64,000 bases of DNA, taken from the NCBI RefSeq assembly GCF_025421715.1, contig NZ_JAOEFC010000002.1, positions 1 through 64,000 on the forward strand, given 5' to 3'. Shown one piece after another: positions 42,779 to 52,763 of this stretch. Numbering within the stretch: position 1 is the first letter of the stretch; the number at the start of each line of letters is the position of its first letter. The notes under the pieces were generated by a model. The model searched no databases and was not told where the DNA came from. It saw nothing but the letters and a program-made list of their open reading frames with translations. Position numbers and translations under genes: made by a program. This stretch comes from Microbacterium festucae (GTDB taxonomy: Bacteria > Actinomycetota > Actinomycetes > Actinomycetales > Microbacteriaceae).

Positions 42779-43699
42779 GTGGAGTCCCGCACCCTCATCG
42801 TCCCCGACGGCCTCGACGGCGTGCGCGTCGACGCCGCGCTGGCCAAGATGCTCGGGTTCTCGCGCACCTTCGCGGCCGACGTCGCCGAGGCTGGCGGTGT
42901 GCTGCAGGACGGGCGCACCGTGGCCAAGAGCGACAAGCTGCGCGGCGGGTCATGGCTCGAGGTGGAGTGGGAGCAGCGTCGCGGTCCCGAGATCGTGCCG
43001 ATCCCGGTGCCCGACCTCGGCATCGCCTACGACGACGACGACATCGTCGTGGTCGACAAGCCCGCCGGCGTGGCCGCCCACCCCTCGGTGGGCTGGGAGG
43101 GGCCGACCGTGGTCGGCGCTCTCGCCGCGGCGGGCTTCCGCGTGGCCACCACCGGCGCCGCCGAGCGCCAGGGCGTCGTGCACCGCCTCGACGTCGGCAC
43201 GAGCGGCCTGATGGTCGTCGCCAAGACCGAGCGCGCCTACACCGCCCTCAAGCGGGCCTTCAAGGAGCGCGAGGTCGAGAAGATCTACCACGCGGTCGTG
43301 CAGGGCCATCCCGATCCGCTCGCCGGTACGATCGACGCGCCCATCGGGCGGCATCCGTCGCACTCATGGAAGTTCGCGGTGACCCCCGACGGCAAGGACT
43401 CCGTCACCCACTACGAGACGATCGAGGCCTTCCGCGGCGCGTCGCTGCTGGAGATCCACCTCGAGACCGGCCGCACCCACCAGATCCGCGTGCACATGGC
43501 CGCCCACCGCCACCCCTGCGTGGGCGACCCGCTCTACGGGGCCGACCCGACCCTGTCGGCGCGTCTCGGGCTCACGCGGCAGTGGCTCCACGCGCACCAG
43601 CTGTCGTTCGCGCACCCGGTGACCACCGAGTGGCTCACCGTCACCAGCGACTACCCCGCCGACCTGGCCCACGCCCTCGAGGTGCTGCGCGCCGACTGA
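42779..43699 (+). CDS. rluD: Large-subunit pseudouridine synthase RluD-type
   Basis: 306 residues. N-terminal S4 RNA-binding domain (about 16-60) and RluA-family catalytic domain with Asp138 in [12 protein letters not shown], plus [13 protein letters not shown]. It makes pseudouridine in 23S rRNA helix 69. GTG 42779 is one base after the lspA stop, so the genes are co-transcribed. RluD rather than another RluA paralogue is inferred from the lspA neighbour, the usual arrangement. Confidence 0.9.
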   Translation: MESRTLIVPDGLDGVRVDAALAKMLGFSRTFAADVAEAGGVLQDGRTVAKSDKLRGGSWLEVEWEQRRGPEIVPIPVPDLGIAYDDDDIVVVDKPAGVAAHPSVGWEGPTVVGALAAAGFRVATTGAAERQGVVHRLDVGTSGLMVVAKTERAYTALKRAFKEREVEKIYHAVVQGHPDPLAGTIDAPIGRHPSHSWKFAVTPDGKDSVTHYETIEAFRGASLLEIHLETGRTHQIRVHMAAHRHPCVGDPLYGADPTLSARLGLTRQWLHAHQLSFAHPVTTEWLTVTSDYPADLAHALEVLRAD

Positions 43700-43751
43700 C
43701 CGGCGCCGGTGCGTCTTGCCGGTGTCGGATGCCGGTGGCATCCTGACCCGC

Positions 43752-44321
43752 ATGACGATCGAGGTGCGTCCGGCGACCGAGTTCGACGACATCCGCACGA
43801 TGGTGGGGCCCAAGCAGCCCACGTCGAACGTGTGCTGGTGCCTGAGCTACCGGCTCACGTCCGGTCGCGAGAACCGGGAGCTGCGCGGCACGGCCCGCGG
43901 CGACCGGGTGCGGCAGCTGCTGCGCGGCGGCCCGCCGGGCGTGCTCGCCTACGACGGCGACGAGGTGGTCGGGTGGGCGGCGGTGCATCCGCGCGCCGAC
44001 ACCTCCTTCGCCACGAGCCGCAAGATCCCGCACGTCGACGACGCCGACGTCTGGAGCCTCTGGTGCCTGCGCGTGCGCCCCGGCCACCGCGGCGAGGGCA
44101 TCTCGCACGCGCTGCTGGCGGGCGCGGTCGCCTTCGCCCGCGACAGCGGGGCGCCGGCGATCGAGGGCTACCCGGTCGACAACGCGGGGGAGAAGGTGGA
44201 CCTCACCATGGCCTACGTCGGCACACGGGCGCTGTTCGAGCGGGCCGGGTTCCGCAAGGCCGCCGACACCGACGCCGTGGCCGGCGGGTTCCCGCGGGTG
44301 GTGATGCGGCTGGCGCTCTGA
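43752..44321 (+). CDS. GNAT-family N-acetyltransferase
   Basis: 189 residues. GNAT core with the acetyl-CoA loop VRPGHRGEGISHALL (about 107-121) and a C-terminal LFERAGFRKAAD typical of the fold. An early CWCLSYR motif (about 29-35) marks a subgroup with conserved Cys/Trp. Substrate unknown. ATG 43752 starts close to the fold; a weak CATCCT lies 7 nt upstream. Downstream lies the acyl-CoA ligase with its own promoter. Confidence 0.85.
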   Translation: MTIEVRPATEFDDIRTMVGPKQPTSNVCWCLSYRLTSGRENRELRGTARGDRVRQLLRGGPPGVLAYDGDEVVGWAAVHPRADTSFATSRKIPHVDDADVWSLWCLRVRPGHRGEGISHALLAGAVAFARDSGAPAIEGYPVDNAGEKVDLTMAYVGTRALFERAGFRKAADTDAVAGGFPRVVMRLAL

Positions 44322-44370
44322 CATCCCCGGATGCCGCCGGCACATGCCCGGGCGCGTACATCCGGGTACC

Positions 44371-44376
44371 TACGCT
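44371..44376 (+). promoter_or_regulatory. -10 box TACGCT of the acyl-CoA ligase gene (leaderless)
   Basis: TACGCT with 6 nt to GTG 44383. This decides the start against ATG 44344, which lies upstream of the -10 box. Confidence 0.6.
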
Positions 44377-44382
44377 GGTGCA

Positions 44383-46107
44383 GTGAACCCCCTCGCTGCG
44401 CGTCCCTGGCTCTCGTCCTACGCCGAGGGGGTCCCGCACGAGATCGCTCCCTCCGATGCGACGCTCGTCGACATGCTCGACGCCGTTGTGACGCGGTATC
44501 CGGCACGTCCCGCGCTGGAGTTCTTCGGCGCGGAGACGACCTACCGGGAGCTCGGCGACCAGGTCGCCCGCGCCGCCGAGGCCCTGCGGCGCCTCGGCGT
44601 CGGCGCCGGCGACCGGGTCGCCCTCGTGCTGCCGAACTGCCCGCAGCACATCGTGGCGTTCTACGCCGCGCAGCGGCTGGGCGCGATCGTCGTCGAGCAC
44701 AACCCGCGCTACACCGCCCCCGAGCTGCGGCACCTGTTCGAGGTGCACCGGGCGCGCATCGCCATCGTGTGGGACGCGATGGCCGACACCATCCACGACC
44801 TCCCCGCCGACATCCGCCCCGCGACGATCATCGCCGTGCGCATGCCCGACGCCATGCCGTGGCACCTGCGCGCGCTCCTGAAGATGCCGCTGCCCGCGGC
44901 TCGGCGCTCGCGCGCGGCGATGACCACGCCCCCCACCGCCAAGGGCGTCATCGACTGGGCGGGCCTCGTGCGCGGACGCCGGCTGTCGCGGCGGGCGCCG
45001 CGGCCCCGGGCCGACGACATCGCCGTGCTGCAGTTCACCAGCGGCACCACGGGGCGCCCCAAGGCCGCCGTGCTCAGCCACCGCAACCTGCGGGCCAACG
45101 CCGCGCAGTCGGTGGCGTGGGTCCCCGGTCTCGTGCCCGGCGGTGAGGTCTTCTACGGGGTGCTGCCGCTGTTCCACGCGTACGGGCTCACGCTGTGCGT
45201 GACGACCGCGATCTCCATCGGCGCGCGCATCGTGCTGTTCCCGCTGTTCGACGTGCCGATGACGCTGAAGGCGATGAAGCGCACGCCGCCGACCTTCCTG
45301 CCGGCCGTGCCGCCGATCTACGACGCCCTGGCACGCGCCGCCTCGCGCGCGCACATCGACATGTCGGCGCTCCGGCACGCGATCTCCGGCGCGATGGCGC
45401 TGCCGGCGGCCACCGTGCGGCGCTGGGAGGAGGCGACCGGCGGCATCCTCGTCGAGGGCTACGGCATGACCGAGTCCTCGCCCATCTCGCTCGGCAACCC
45501 GATGGGTCCGCAGCGCCGTGCCGGCACGGTGGGTGTGCCCTTCCCGAGCACCGACATCCGGGTCGTCGACCCCGACGACCCCACCGTCGACCGCGCGATC
45601 GGCGAACCCGGCGAGCTGCTCGTGCGCGGGCCGCAGGTGTTCCAGGGGTACTGGAACCAGCCCGAGGAGACCGCTCAGGCGCTGCTGGAGGGCGGGTGGC
45701 TGCGCACCGGCGACATCGTGACCGCCGACGCCGACGGTTTCGTCACGATCGTCGACCGCATCAAGGAGCTCATCATCACCGGCGGGTTCAACGTGAGCCC
45801 CAGCGAGGTCGAAGACGCCCTGCTGCTGCACCCCGACGTCGTCGACGCCGCGGTGGTGGGCATCGCGCGCTCCGACGGCGGCGAGTCGATCACGGCGGCG
45901 GTCGTGCTGCGCGACGGGGCCGCCTTCGACCCGCAGGCGCTCCGCGAGTCCGCCCGCGAGCACCTCGCCGCCTACAAGGTGCCCCGCGCGGTCGTCGAGT
46001 TCGACGTGCTGCCGCGGTCGCTGATCGGCAAGGTGCTGCGCCGCGAGGTGCGCGACGAGATCGTGCGCCGCAAGGGCGCACGGGGAGCCGAGCCCGCCGC
46101 CGACTGA
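44383..46107 (+). CDS. Acyl-CoA ligase (AMP-forming)
   Basis: 574 residues. ATP signature FTSGTTGRPKAAVLSH near 220-235, adenylate motif GYGMTESSP, and the hinge with C-terminal GGFNVSPSEVED and catalytic lysine in LIGKVLRREV. It activates a carboxylic acid, probably a medium- or long-chain fatty acid, to the CoA ester; the exact chain length is not visible. The protein begins VNPLAARPWLSSYAEGVP, a form shared by long-chain ligases of the FadD type. Not obviously in an operon. Confidence 0.9.
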   Translation: MNPLAARPWLSSYAEGVPHEIAPSDATLVDMLDAVVTRYPARPALEFFGAETTYRELGDQVARAAEALRRLGVGAGDRVALVLPNCPQHIVAFYAAQRLGAIVVEHNPRYTAPELRHLFEVHRARIAIVWDAMADTIHDLPADIRPATIIAVRMPDAMPWHLRALLKMPLPAARRSRAAMTTPPTAKGVIDWAGLVRGRRLSRRAPRPRADDIAVLQFTSGTTGRPKAAVLSHRNLRANAAQSVAWVPGLVPGGEVFYGVLPLFHAYGLTLCVTTAISIGARIVLFPLFDVPMTLKAMKRTPPTFLPAVPPIYDALARAASRAHIDMSALRHAISGAMALPAATVRRWEEATGGILVEGYGMTESSPISLGNPMGPQRRAGTVGVPFPSTDIRVVDPDDPTVDRAIGEPGELLVRGPQVFQGYWNQPEETAQALLEGGWLRTGDIVTADADGFVTIVDRIKELIITGGFNVSPSEVEDALLLHPDVVDAAVVGIARSDGGESITAAVVLRDGAAFDPQALRESAREHLAAYKVPRAVVEFDVLPRSLIGKVLRREVRDEIVRRKGARGAEPAAD

Positions 46108-46138
46108 CCGGTCGGCGCCGGGCGGGTGACTCCGCCGG

Positions 46139-46612
46139 TCAGACGCCGCCCGCGAACGAGGCCGGGTCGTCCTCGGCGATCGCGAGGGCGATCTTGCGCA
46201 CGTGGAACGGCTCCACCTCGGCGAGCTCGCCCAACCCGTACCAGCCGACCTCGGTCAGTTCGCCGTCGGCCGGATGCGGGTCGCCCGAGACCCACTCGCA
46301 GCGGAAGACGAGATCGAGGTAGTCGACCTGGTCGCCGTTGGCGTAGGTGATGCGGGGGATCTGCTGCACGACGGCCAGACGCGTCGCGCGCACCACCACG
46401 CCCGCCTCCTCGAGGCACTCGCGCACCGCGGCGGTCGCCGGCTCCTCGCCGGGATCGACGATCCCCGACACGCACTGCCACGCGCCGTTGTCGGAGCGGC
46501 GCCCGAGCAGCACCTTCTCGTCCTTGAACACGACGGCGGTCACGCCGACCAGGGGGAGCGGATCGTGACCGATCTTCTCGCGCAGCGACAGGACGAAGTC
46601 GGGGGTGGCCAT
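46139..46612 (-). CDS. NUDIX hydrolase
   Basis: 157 residues. A complete NUDIX box reads GIVDPGEEPATAAV followed by RECLEEAGV, fitting Gx5Ex7REUxEExGU. It would hydrolyse a nucleoside diphosphate linked to another group, for example an oxidised nucleotide or NAD(H)-type substrate; no substrate signature can be read. ATG 46612 is set by TAGGGT 7 nt upstream, within the 124-bp divergent gap to dnaE. Confidence 0.9.
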   Translation of the reverse strand: MATPDFVLSLREKIGHDPLPLVGVTAVVFKDEKVLLGRRSDNGAWQCVSGIVDPGEEPATAAVRECLEEAGVVVRATRLAVVQQIPRITYANGDQVDYLDLVFRCEWVSGDPHPADGELTEVGWYGLGELAEVEPFHVRKIALAIAEDDPASFAGGV

Positions 46613-46619
46613 GGCATCC

Positions 46620-46625
46620 ACCCTA
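46620..46625 (-). promoter_or_regulatory. -10 box TAGGGT of the NUDIX gene (leaderless)
   Basis: TAGGGT on the minus strand, 7 nt before ATG 46612. Confidence 0.6.
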
Positions 46626-46650
46626 GGCGGCCGTGCGGCCGCGCGAACCT

Positions 46651-46671
46651 TCACCCTCCACTGGAGGGTGA
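46651..46671. promoter_or_regulatory. Perfect palindrome between NUDIX gene and dnaE
   Basis: Arms TCACCCTCCA and TGGAGGGTGA flank a single C: ten base pairs perfect on both sides. Centre is 49 bp from the NUDIX start and 76 bp from the dnaE start. Symmetry and place fit a dimeric regulator site; a hairpin terminator is less likely as no gene ends here. Confidence 0.55.
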
Positions 46672-46724
46672 GGCGACCTCGCAGCCGCGCGGCCGGCGCG
46701 GGGCGACGATGTCGGAGGCCTTCG

Positions 46725-46730
46725 TAGACT
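46725..46730 (+). promoter_or_regulatory. -10 box TAGACT of dnaE (leaderless)
   Basis: TAGACT with 6 nt to GTG 46737. The ATG just ahead (46733) is out of frame. Confidence 0.6.
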
Positions 46731-46736
46731 CGATGG

Positions 46737-49700
46737 GTGGCATCCGACTCCTTCGTTCACCTGCACGTGCACAGCGAGTACTCGATGCTCGACGGTGCGG
46801 CCAAGATCGGCGCGATGACGCAGGCGGCCGCCGAGTACGGCATGCCCGCCATCGCCGTCACCGACCACGGCAACACCTTCGCGGCGTTCGAGTTCTACCG
46901 CGCGGCCAACGCCGCCGGCGTGAAGCCGATCATCGGGCTCGAGGCCTACGTCACCCCGGGCACGCACCGCAGCGACAAGTCGCGTGTGGCCTGGGGCTCG
47001 CCCGATCAGAAGAGCGACGACGTCTCGGGCTCGGGCGCCTACACCCACATGACGATGTGGAGCCAGAGCACCGAGGGCATGCACAACCTCTTCCGGCTCA
47101 GCTCGCTGTCGAGCATGGAGGGGTACTACTTCAAGCCGCGCATGGACCGCGAGCTGCTGCAGACCTACGGCAAGGGGCTCATCGCCACGACGGGCTGCCC
47201 GTCGGGCGAGGTGCAGACCCGCCTGCGGCTCGGCCAGTACGACGCGGCCCGCGCGGCGGCGGCGGAGTTCCAGGACATCTTCGGCAAGGAGAACTACTTC
47301 GCCGAGATCATGGACCACGGCCTGTCGATCGAGCGCCGCGTGATGACCGACCTCATCCGCCTGGCCAAAGACCTCGACATCCCGCTGGTGGGCACCAACG
47401 ACTCGCACTACACCCACCAGCACGAGGCCGACGCGCACGAGGCGCTGCTGTGCGTGCAGTCCGGCTCGACCCTCGACGACCCCAACCGGTTCAAGTTCGA
47501 CGGCGACGGGTACTACATCAAGACCGCGCAGGAGATGCGCCAGCTGTTCCGCGACCACCCCGAGGCGTGCGACAACACCCTGCTGATCGCCGAGCGCTGC
47601 GAGGTGGAGTTCAACACCTCCGCCAACTACATGCCCCGCTTCCCGGTGCCCGACGGCGAGACCGAGGACAGCTGGCTGATCAAGGAGGTCGAGGCGGGTC
47701 TCCACTACCGCTACCCGGCCGGCATCCCCGACCGCGTGCGCAAGCAGGCCGAGTACGAGACCGGGATCATCCTGCAGATGGGCTTCCCGGGGTACTTCCT
47801 CGTCGTCGCCGACTTCATCAACTGGGCCAAGGACAACGGCATCCGCGTCGGTCCGGGCCGCGGCTCGGGTGCCGGTTCGATGGTCGCGTACGCGATGAAG
47901 ATCACCGACCTCGACCCGCTCGAGCACGGCCTCATCTTCGAGCGCTTCCTCAATCCCGACCGCGTCTCCATGCCCGATTTCGACGTCGACTTCGACGACC
48001 GGCGCCGCGGCGAGGTGATCGAGTACGTCACCGCGAAGTACGGCTCCGAGCGCGTCGCGCAGATCGTCACCTACGGCACCATCAAGTCCAAGCAGGCGCT
48101 GAAGGACGCCGGGCGCGTGCTCGGCTTCCCGTTCAGCATGGGGGAGAAGCTCACCAAGGCCATGCCCCCCGCCGTGATGGGCAAGGACATGGAGCTCGGG
48201 GGCATGTTCAACCCGCAGCATCCGCGCTTCAAGGAGGCCAGCGAGTTCCGCTCGCTCGTCGAGACCGACCCCGACGCGAAGACCGTGTTCGACCGGGCGC
48301 TGGGTCTGGAAGGCCTCAAGCGCCAGTGGGGCGTGCACGCGGCCGGCGTGATCATGTCCAGCGAGCCGCTGCTGGACATCATCCCGATCATGCGCCGCGA
48401 GCAGGACGGCCAGATCGTCACGCAGTTCGACTACCCGTCGTGCGAGACGCTCGGCCTCATCAAGATGGACTTCCTGGGGCTGCGCAACCTCACGATCATC
48501 TCCGACGCCCTCGACAACATCCGGCTCAACCGCGGTGAAGAGCTCGACCTCGAGCACCTCGCCCTCGACGACCGTCCCGCCTACGACCTGCTCACCCGCG
48601 GCGACACGCTGGGCGTCTTCCAGCTCGACGGCGGGCCCATGCGTTCGCTGCTGCGCCTCATGAAGCCCGACAACTTCGAGGACATCTCGGCCGTCATCGC
48701 GCTGTACCGCCCCGGCCCCATGGGCGCGAACTCGCACATCAACTACGCGCTGCGCAAGAACGGCCAGCAGGACATCACGCCCATCCACCCCGAGCTCGAA
48801 GAGCCCCTGCGCGACATCCTCGACACCACCTACGGCCTGATCATCTATCAGGAGCAGGTCATGGCCATCGCCCAGAAGGTGGCCGGGTTCTCGCTCGGAC
48901 AGGCCGACATCCTCCGCCGCGCGATGGGCAAGAAGAAGAAGTCCGAGCTCGACAAGCAGTACGAGGGCTTCTCGGGCGGCATGAAGGAGCGCGGATTCGG
49001 CGAGGCGGCGGTGAAGGCGCTGTGGGACATCCTGCTGCCCTTCTCCGACTACGCCTTCAACAAGGCGCACTCGGCCGCCTACGGTCTCGTCTCGTACTGG
49101 ACCGCCTACCTCAAGGCGCACTATCCCGCCGAGTACATGGCGGCGCTGCTGACGAGCGTCGGCGACTCCAAGGACAAGATGGCGGTGTACCTCAACGAGT
49201 GCCGCCGCATGGGCATCAAGGTGCTCCCGCCCGACGTGGGGGAGTCGATCCGGTACTTCGCGGCCGTCGGCGGCGACATCCGCTTCGGCCTCGGCGCGGT
49301 GCGCAACGTCGGCGCCAACGTCGTCGACGGCATCGTCGCCTCCCGCGCCGACGGCACGTTCACGTCGTTCCACGACTTCCTCGCCAAGGTGCCGCTGCAC
49401 GTGGCCAACAAGCGCACCGTCGAATCGCTCATCAAGGCCGGCGCGTTCGACACGATGGGCGACACCCGCCGCGCGCTGCTGGAGATCCACGAGGATGCCA
49501 CCGAGGCGGCCGTCGACCGCAAGCGCAACGAGGCCCAGGGGGCCATCGGCTTCGACTTCGACAGCCTCTACGATGCCGCCGAAGAGGTCGTGCCGCCCAA
49601 GGTCCCCGACCGTCCGGAGTGGACCAAGAAGGACAAGCTCGCCTTCGAACGCGAGATGCTCGGTCTCTACGTCTCCGACCATCCGCTGGCCGGTCTCGAG

Positions 49701-50255
49701 ATCCCGCTCGCCAAGCACGCGTCGACCTCCATCCACGACCTGCTCGCCTCCGAGGACGTCAACGACGGCGACCAGGTGACCGTGGCGGGGCTGGTCACCA
49801 GCGTGCAGCACCGCGTCGCCAAGCAGAGCGGCAATCCCTACGGCATGATCACCATCGAGGACTTCGACGGCGAGGTGACCGTCATGTTCATGGGGAAGAC
49901 CTACACCGAGTTCCAGTCGATGCTGCAGCAGGACGGCATCCTGGTCGTGCGCGGCCGGGTGTCGCGCCGTGACGACGGGCTGAACCTGCACGGCCAGTCG
50001 GCGTTCACGCCCGATCTCGGCACCGTCGATGCCGCGGGGCCGCTCGTGCTGCTGATGCCCGAGCACCGTGCCACCGAGACCCTCGTCGAGCGGCTCGCCG
50101 AGACGCTGCGGCGCCACCCGGGAGACACCGAGGTGACGTTGCGCCTGCACAAGGGCGGCACCGCGAAGGTGTTCGAGGTGCCGATGCCGGTCTCGGTCAC
50201 CGTCGACCTGTACGGCGAGCTGAAGGGCCTTCTCGGACCCGGATGCCTGGGCTGA
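46737..50255 (+). CDS. dnaE: DNA polymerase III alpha subunit (DnaE1)
   Basis: 1172 residues. N-terminal PHP domain, with FVHLHVHSEYSMLDG and VTDHGNTFAAFEF; in mycobacterial DnaE1 this domain is the proofreading exonuclease and its metal-binding residues look kept here. Palm catalytic aspartates lie in MPDFDVDFDD near residues 406-415. Helix-hairpin-helix and a C-terminal OB fold (VTVAGLVTSVQHRVAK, IEDFDGEVTVMF) follow. It replicates the chromosome. GTG start chosen from the leaderless -10 box. Confidence 0.96.
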   Translation: MASDSFVHLHVHSEYSMLDGAAKIGAMTQAAAEYGMPAIAVTDHGNTFAAFEFYRAANAAGVKPIIGLEAYVTPGTHRSDKSRVAWGSPDQKSDDVSGSGAYTHMTMWSQSTEGMHNLFRLSSLSSMEGYYFKPRMDRELLQTYGKGLIATTGCPSGEVQTRLRLGQYDAARAAAAEFQDIFGKENYFAEIMDHGLSIERRVMTDLIRLAKDLDIPLVGTNDSHYTHQHEADAHEALLCVQSGSTLDDPNRFKFDGDGYYIKTAQEMRQLFRDHPEACDNTLLIAERCEVEFNTSANYMPRFPVPDGETEDSWLIKEVEAGLHYRYPAGIPDRVRKQAEYETGIILQMGFPGYFLVVADFINWAKDNGIRVGPGRGSGAGSMVAYAMKITDLDPLEHGLIFERFLNPDRVSMPDFDVDFDDRRRGEVIEYVTAKYGSERVAQIVTYGTIKSKQALKDAGRVLGFPFSMGEKLTKAMPPAVMGKDMELGGMFNPQHPRFKEASEFRSLVETDPDAKTVFDRALGLEGLKRQWGVHAAGVIMSSEPLLDIIPIMRREQDGQIVTQFDYPSCETLGLIKMDFLGLRNLTIISDALDNIRLNRGEELDLEHLALDDRPAYDLLTRGDTLGVFQLDGGPMRSLLRLMKPDNFEDISAVIALYRPGPMGANSHINYALRKNGQQDITPIHPELEEPLRDILDTTYGLIIYQEQVMAIAQKVAGFSLGQADILRRAMGKKKKSELDKQYEGFSGGMKERGFGEAAVKALWDILLPFSDYAFNKAHSAAYGLVSYWTAYLKAHYPAEYMAALLTSVGDSKDKMAVYLNECRRMGIKVLPPDVGESIRYFAAVGGDIRFGLGAVRNVGANVVDGIVASRADGTFTSFHDFLAKVPLHVANKRTVESLIKAGAFDTMGDTRRALLEIHEDATEAAVDRKRNEAQGAIGFDFDSLYDAAEEVVPPKVPDRPEWTKKDKLAFEREMLGLYVSDHPLAGLEIPLAKHASTSIHDLLASEDVNDGDQVTVAGLVTSVQHRVAKQSGNPYGMITIEDFDGEVTVMFMGKTYTEFQSMLQQDGILVVRGRVSRRDDGLNLHGQSAFTPDLGTVDAAGPLVLLMPEHRATETLVERLAETLRRHPGDTEVTLRLHKGGTAKVFEVPMPVSVTVDLYGELKGLLGPGCLG

Positions 50256-50273
50256 GCGCGCCACCCGGGCGGG

Positions 50274-50279
50274 TAGGAT
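50274..50279 (+). promoter_or_regulatory. -10 box TAGGAT of the 374-residue membrane protein gene
   Basis: TAGGAT, then a leader with GAGAGGAA before GTG 50317. Confidence 0.5.
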
Positions 50280-50316
50280 CGCATGCACGAGTGACCGTGA
50301 TCCGAGAGGAACGATC

Positions 50317-51441
50317 GTGAGCGACGACACCCGGGCGAAGGCGGATTCCGCCGACGAGTTCGACGGCGAGACCACGCCGGCAGCGACCACCGACGAGACC
50401 CACGCGGTCGACGTCGTCCCTGCCGCGCACGCCACCTCCGCCGACGCGGCCGGCGACTACGCCGCCGACGACTACGCGGCCGAGGACTACGCCGCCGGCG
50501 GCCACGTCGACGGCCAGCCGGTCGCCACCGACACCCCCGCCGACCCGGCATCCGACGCGCAGGACCCGGGCCCGGCCGCACAGCCCACGGTCGCCGCGGC
50601 CGCCGACGCCTCGGTGCAGTACGGCGTCGGACCGTTCTCGATCCGCGAGGTCGCCCTGCTGGGCGTGTGGGCGCTGTCGTTCGTCTTCTCGTTCTTCTCC
50701 ATCTACGTCGACAGCCGGTTCATGATGGCCCTCGGCGTCGGGGGATCGGTCTGGACCTCGGGCATCTCGTGGATCCTCACGATCGGCGCCCCCACCGTGG
50801 CCGTCGGCCTCATCGTGCTGCGCCGGTTCTCGCCGGACGCCATCCGTCGCGTCGGCTCGCTCGGCATCGACCAGTTCGCCTCGGTGGCGTTCTCGGTCGC
50901 GGCGCTGATCTGGCTCGGCATCCTGTGGGAGGAGATCGCGCGCGTCGCCCAGGGGGGACCGTGGCTGCACAGCTGGGTCGTGTGGGTCGAGCTGGTGCTC
51001 ATGCTCGCCGGCGTTCTGCTCACCGTCTTCGCGCGCTTCATCGCGCCGTTCGACCAGGACTTCCAGGGCCGCCCGCAGGTCACCGCCCACGTGCTCGCCA
51101 GCCCGGCGCGCCCGGTCGTGGCGCGCCCCGTCACCGCGTCGCCCGCAGCGGACACCTCCGAGCGCTGGGCCGACCCGGCCGCCGGGGCCGCGACGGCCAC
51201 CGACACGACCGCGACCAGCGTCATCGAGCCCCTCGTGGCCGAGCCGGCGGCCAGCCAGGCCTTCTGGGCGCTCGCGCCCGTCGAGCGCGACGTGGTCGAC
51301 GAGAACGGCGTGCCGCTGTTCACCGTCGGCCCCACCGCGTGGGCGCTCGTGATCGAAGACCGCGGCGATGCGTTCGTCGTGCGCCACGAAGACGGTCGCG
51401 TCGGCTACCTGCGCGACGTCTCCGGCGTCACGCGCGGCTGA
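50317..51441 (+). CDS. Four-helix membrane protein of unknown function
   Basis: 374 residues. The first 105 residues are acidic and disordered, with a DYAAxDYAAxDYAA repeat at 47-60. Four membrane segments follow (about 111-130, 146-168, 184-203, 219-238), then an Ala/Pro linker and a small C-terminal domain of about 60 residues (from WALAPVERDVV) with beta-strand look and GDAFVVRHEDGRVGYLRDVSG. Layout suggests an envelope protein with a soluble cytoplasmic C-domain. I do not recognise a named family. hisD starts four bases after its stop. Confidence 0.75.
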   Translation: MSDDTRAKADSADEFDGETTPAATTDETHAVDVVPAAHATSADAAGDYAADDYAAEDYAAGGHVDGQPVATDTPADPASDAQDPGPAAQPTVAAAADASVQYGVGPFSIREVALLGVWALSFVFSFFSIYVDSRFMMALGVGGSVWTSGISWILTIGAPTVAVGLIVLRRFSPDAIRRVGSLGIDQFASVAFSVAALIWLGILWEEIARVAQGGPWLHSWVVWVELVLMLAGVLLTVFARFIAPFDQDFQGRPQVTAHVLASPARPVVARPVTASPAADTSERWADPAAGAATATDTTATSVIEPLVAEPAASQAFWALAPVERDVVDENGVPLFTVGPTAWALVIEDRGDAFVVRHEDGRVGYLRDVSGVTRG

Positions 51442-51445
51442 GCCG

Positions 51446-52762
51446 ATGCTGCGCACCATCGATCTGCGCGGCCGCGCGCTGACCCCGGCCGAACTGCTCG
51501 CGGCGGTCCCGCGCGCCACGGCCGCCCGCGACGAGGCCCTCGCCACCGCCGCACGCATCGTCGACGACGTCGCCGAGCGCGGCGAGACGGCGCTGCGCGA
51601 GCAGGCCGCCCGGTTCGACGGCGTCGAGGGGCACGCGATCCGGGTGCCGCAGGAACACCTCGACGAGGCCCTCGTCGCTCTCGCCCCCGAGGTGCGCGCC
51701 GCCCTCGACGAGGCCATCCGGCGCGTGCGCGCCGCCTCGGCTGCCCAGGTGCCCGACGACCGCGTCACCGAGCTCGCCCCCGGCGCCCGCGTCGAGCAGC
51801 GCTGGCGCCCGGTGCAGCGGGTGGGCGTCTATGTGCCCGGCGGCAAGGCGGTCTACCCGTCGAGCGTCGTCATGAACGTCGTGCCCGCGCAGGTGGCCGG
51901 GGTGGCCGACGTGGCCCTCGCCTCGCCGCCGCAGCGCGACCACGACGGCCGCGTGCATCCCGTCATCCTCGCCGCGGCCGCGCTCCTCGGCATCGACGAG
52001 GTCTACGCGATGGGCGGCGCCGGCGCGATCGGCGCCTACGCGCACGGCGTGCCGGACCTGGGCCTCGCCCCGGTCGACGTGATCTCCGGCCCCGGCAACA
52101 ACTTCGTCGCCCTCGCCAAGCGCGTCGTCGCTGGCATCGTCGGCACGGATGCCGAGGCGGGCGCGACCGAGATCCTCGTCGTCGCCGACGAGCACGCCGA
52201 CGCCGACCTCGTCGCCGCCGACCTGGTGAGCCAGGCCGAGCACGACGAGCAGGCCGGCGCGGTGCTGGTCACCGCCTCCGCGGAGCTGGCCGATGCGGTC
52301 GCCGCCGCGATCGTCGAACGCGCCGGCGCGACCCGTCACGCGGCTCGCGTGGCCGCCGCCCTCGGTGGGCCGCAGTCGGCCATCGTGCTCGTCGACGATG
52401 TCGCCGCCGCCACCGCGTTCAGCAACGCCTACGCCCCCGAGCACCTCGAGCTGCACCTCGCCGAGCCGCGCGTGGACGACTTCGTCAACGCGGGCGCGGT
52501 GTTCGTCGGCCCGTGGTCGCCGGTGAGCCTGGGCGACTACCTCGCCGGCAGCAACCACGTGCTGCCCACCGGGGGACAGGCCCGCTACGCGGCCGGGCTG
52601 TCGGCTTCGACCTTCCTCCGCCCGCAGCAGGTGATCGTGTACGACCGTGACGCCCTCGCCGCCGTGCACGAGGACATCGTCGCCCTCGCCACCGCCGAGG
52701 CGCTGCCGGCCCACGGCGAAGCGGTCACGGCGCGCTTCCCCGCCACCGCGACGGAGGCCTGA
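51446..52762 (+). CDS. hisD: Histidinol dehydrogenase
   Basis: 438 residues. NAD-binding and active-site motifs: [48 protein letters not shown] and [30 protein letters not shown] with the zinc-site aspartate and histidine. It performs the last two oxidations of histidine synthesis. No other his gene is close. Followed after one base by nrdR, an adjacency that also occurs in other Actinobacteria, perhaps without functional meaning. Confidence 0.95.
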   Translation: MLRTIDLRGRALTPAELLAAVPRATAARDEALATAARIVDDVAERGETALREQAARFDGVEGHAIRVPQEHLDEALVALAPEVRAALDEAIRRVRAASAAQVPDDRVTELAPGARVEQRWRPVQRVGVYVPGGKAVYPSSVVMNVVPAQVAGVADVALASPPQRDHDGRVHPVILAAAALLGIDEVYAMGGAGAIGAYAHGVPDLGLAPVDVISGPGNNFVALAKRVVAGIVGTDAEAGATEILVVADEHADADLVAADLVSQAEHDEQAGAVLVTASAELADAVAAAIVERAGATRHAARVAAALGGPQSAIVLVDDVAAATAFSNAYAPEHLELHLAEPRVDDFVNAGAVFVGPWSPVSLGDYLAGSNHVLPTGGQARYAAGLSASTFLRPQQVIVYDRDALAAVHEDIVALATAEALPAHGEAVTARFPATATEA

Positions 52763-52763
52763 G

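Noticed and set aside
44344..44382. Upstream ATG for the acyl-CoA ligase
   Set aside because: It would lie upstream of the -10 box and adds 13 residues without family support.
46623..50435. 1270-codon minus-strand frame
   Set aside because: Exact antisense of dnaE, which is complete and motif-rich.
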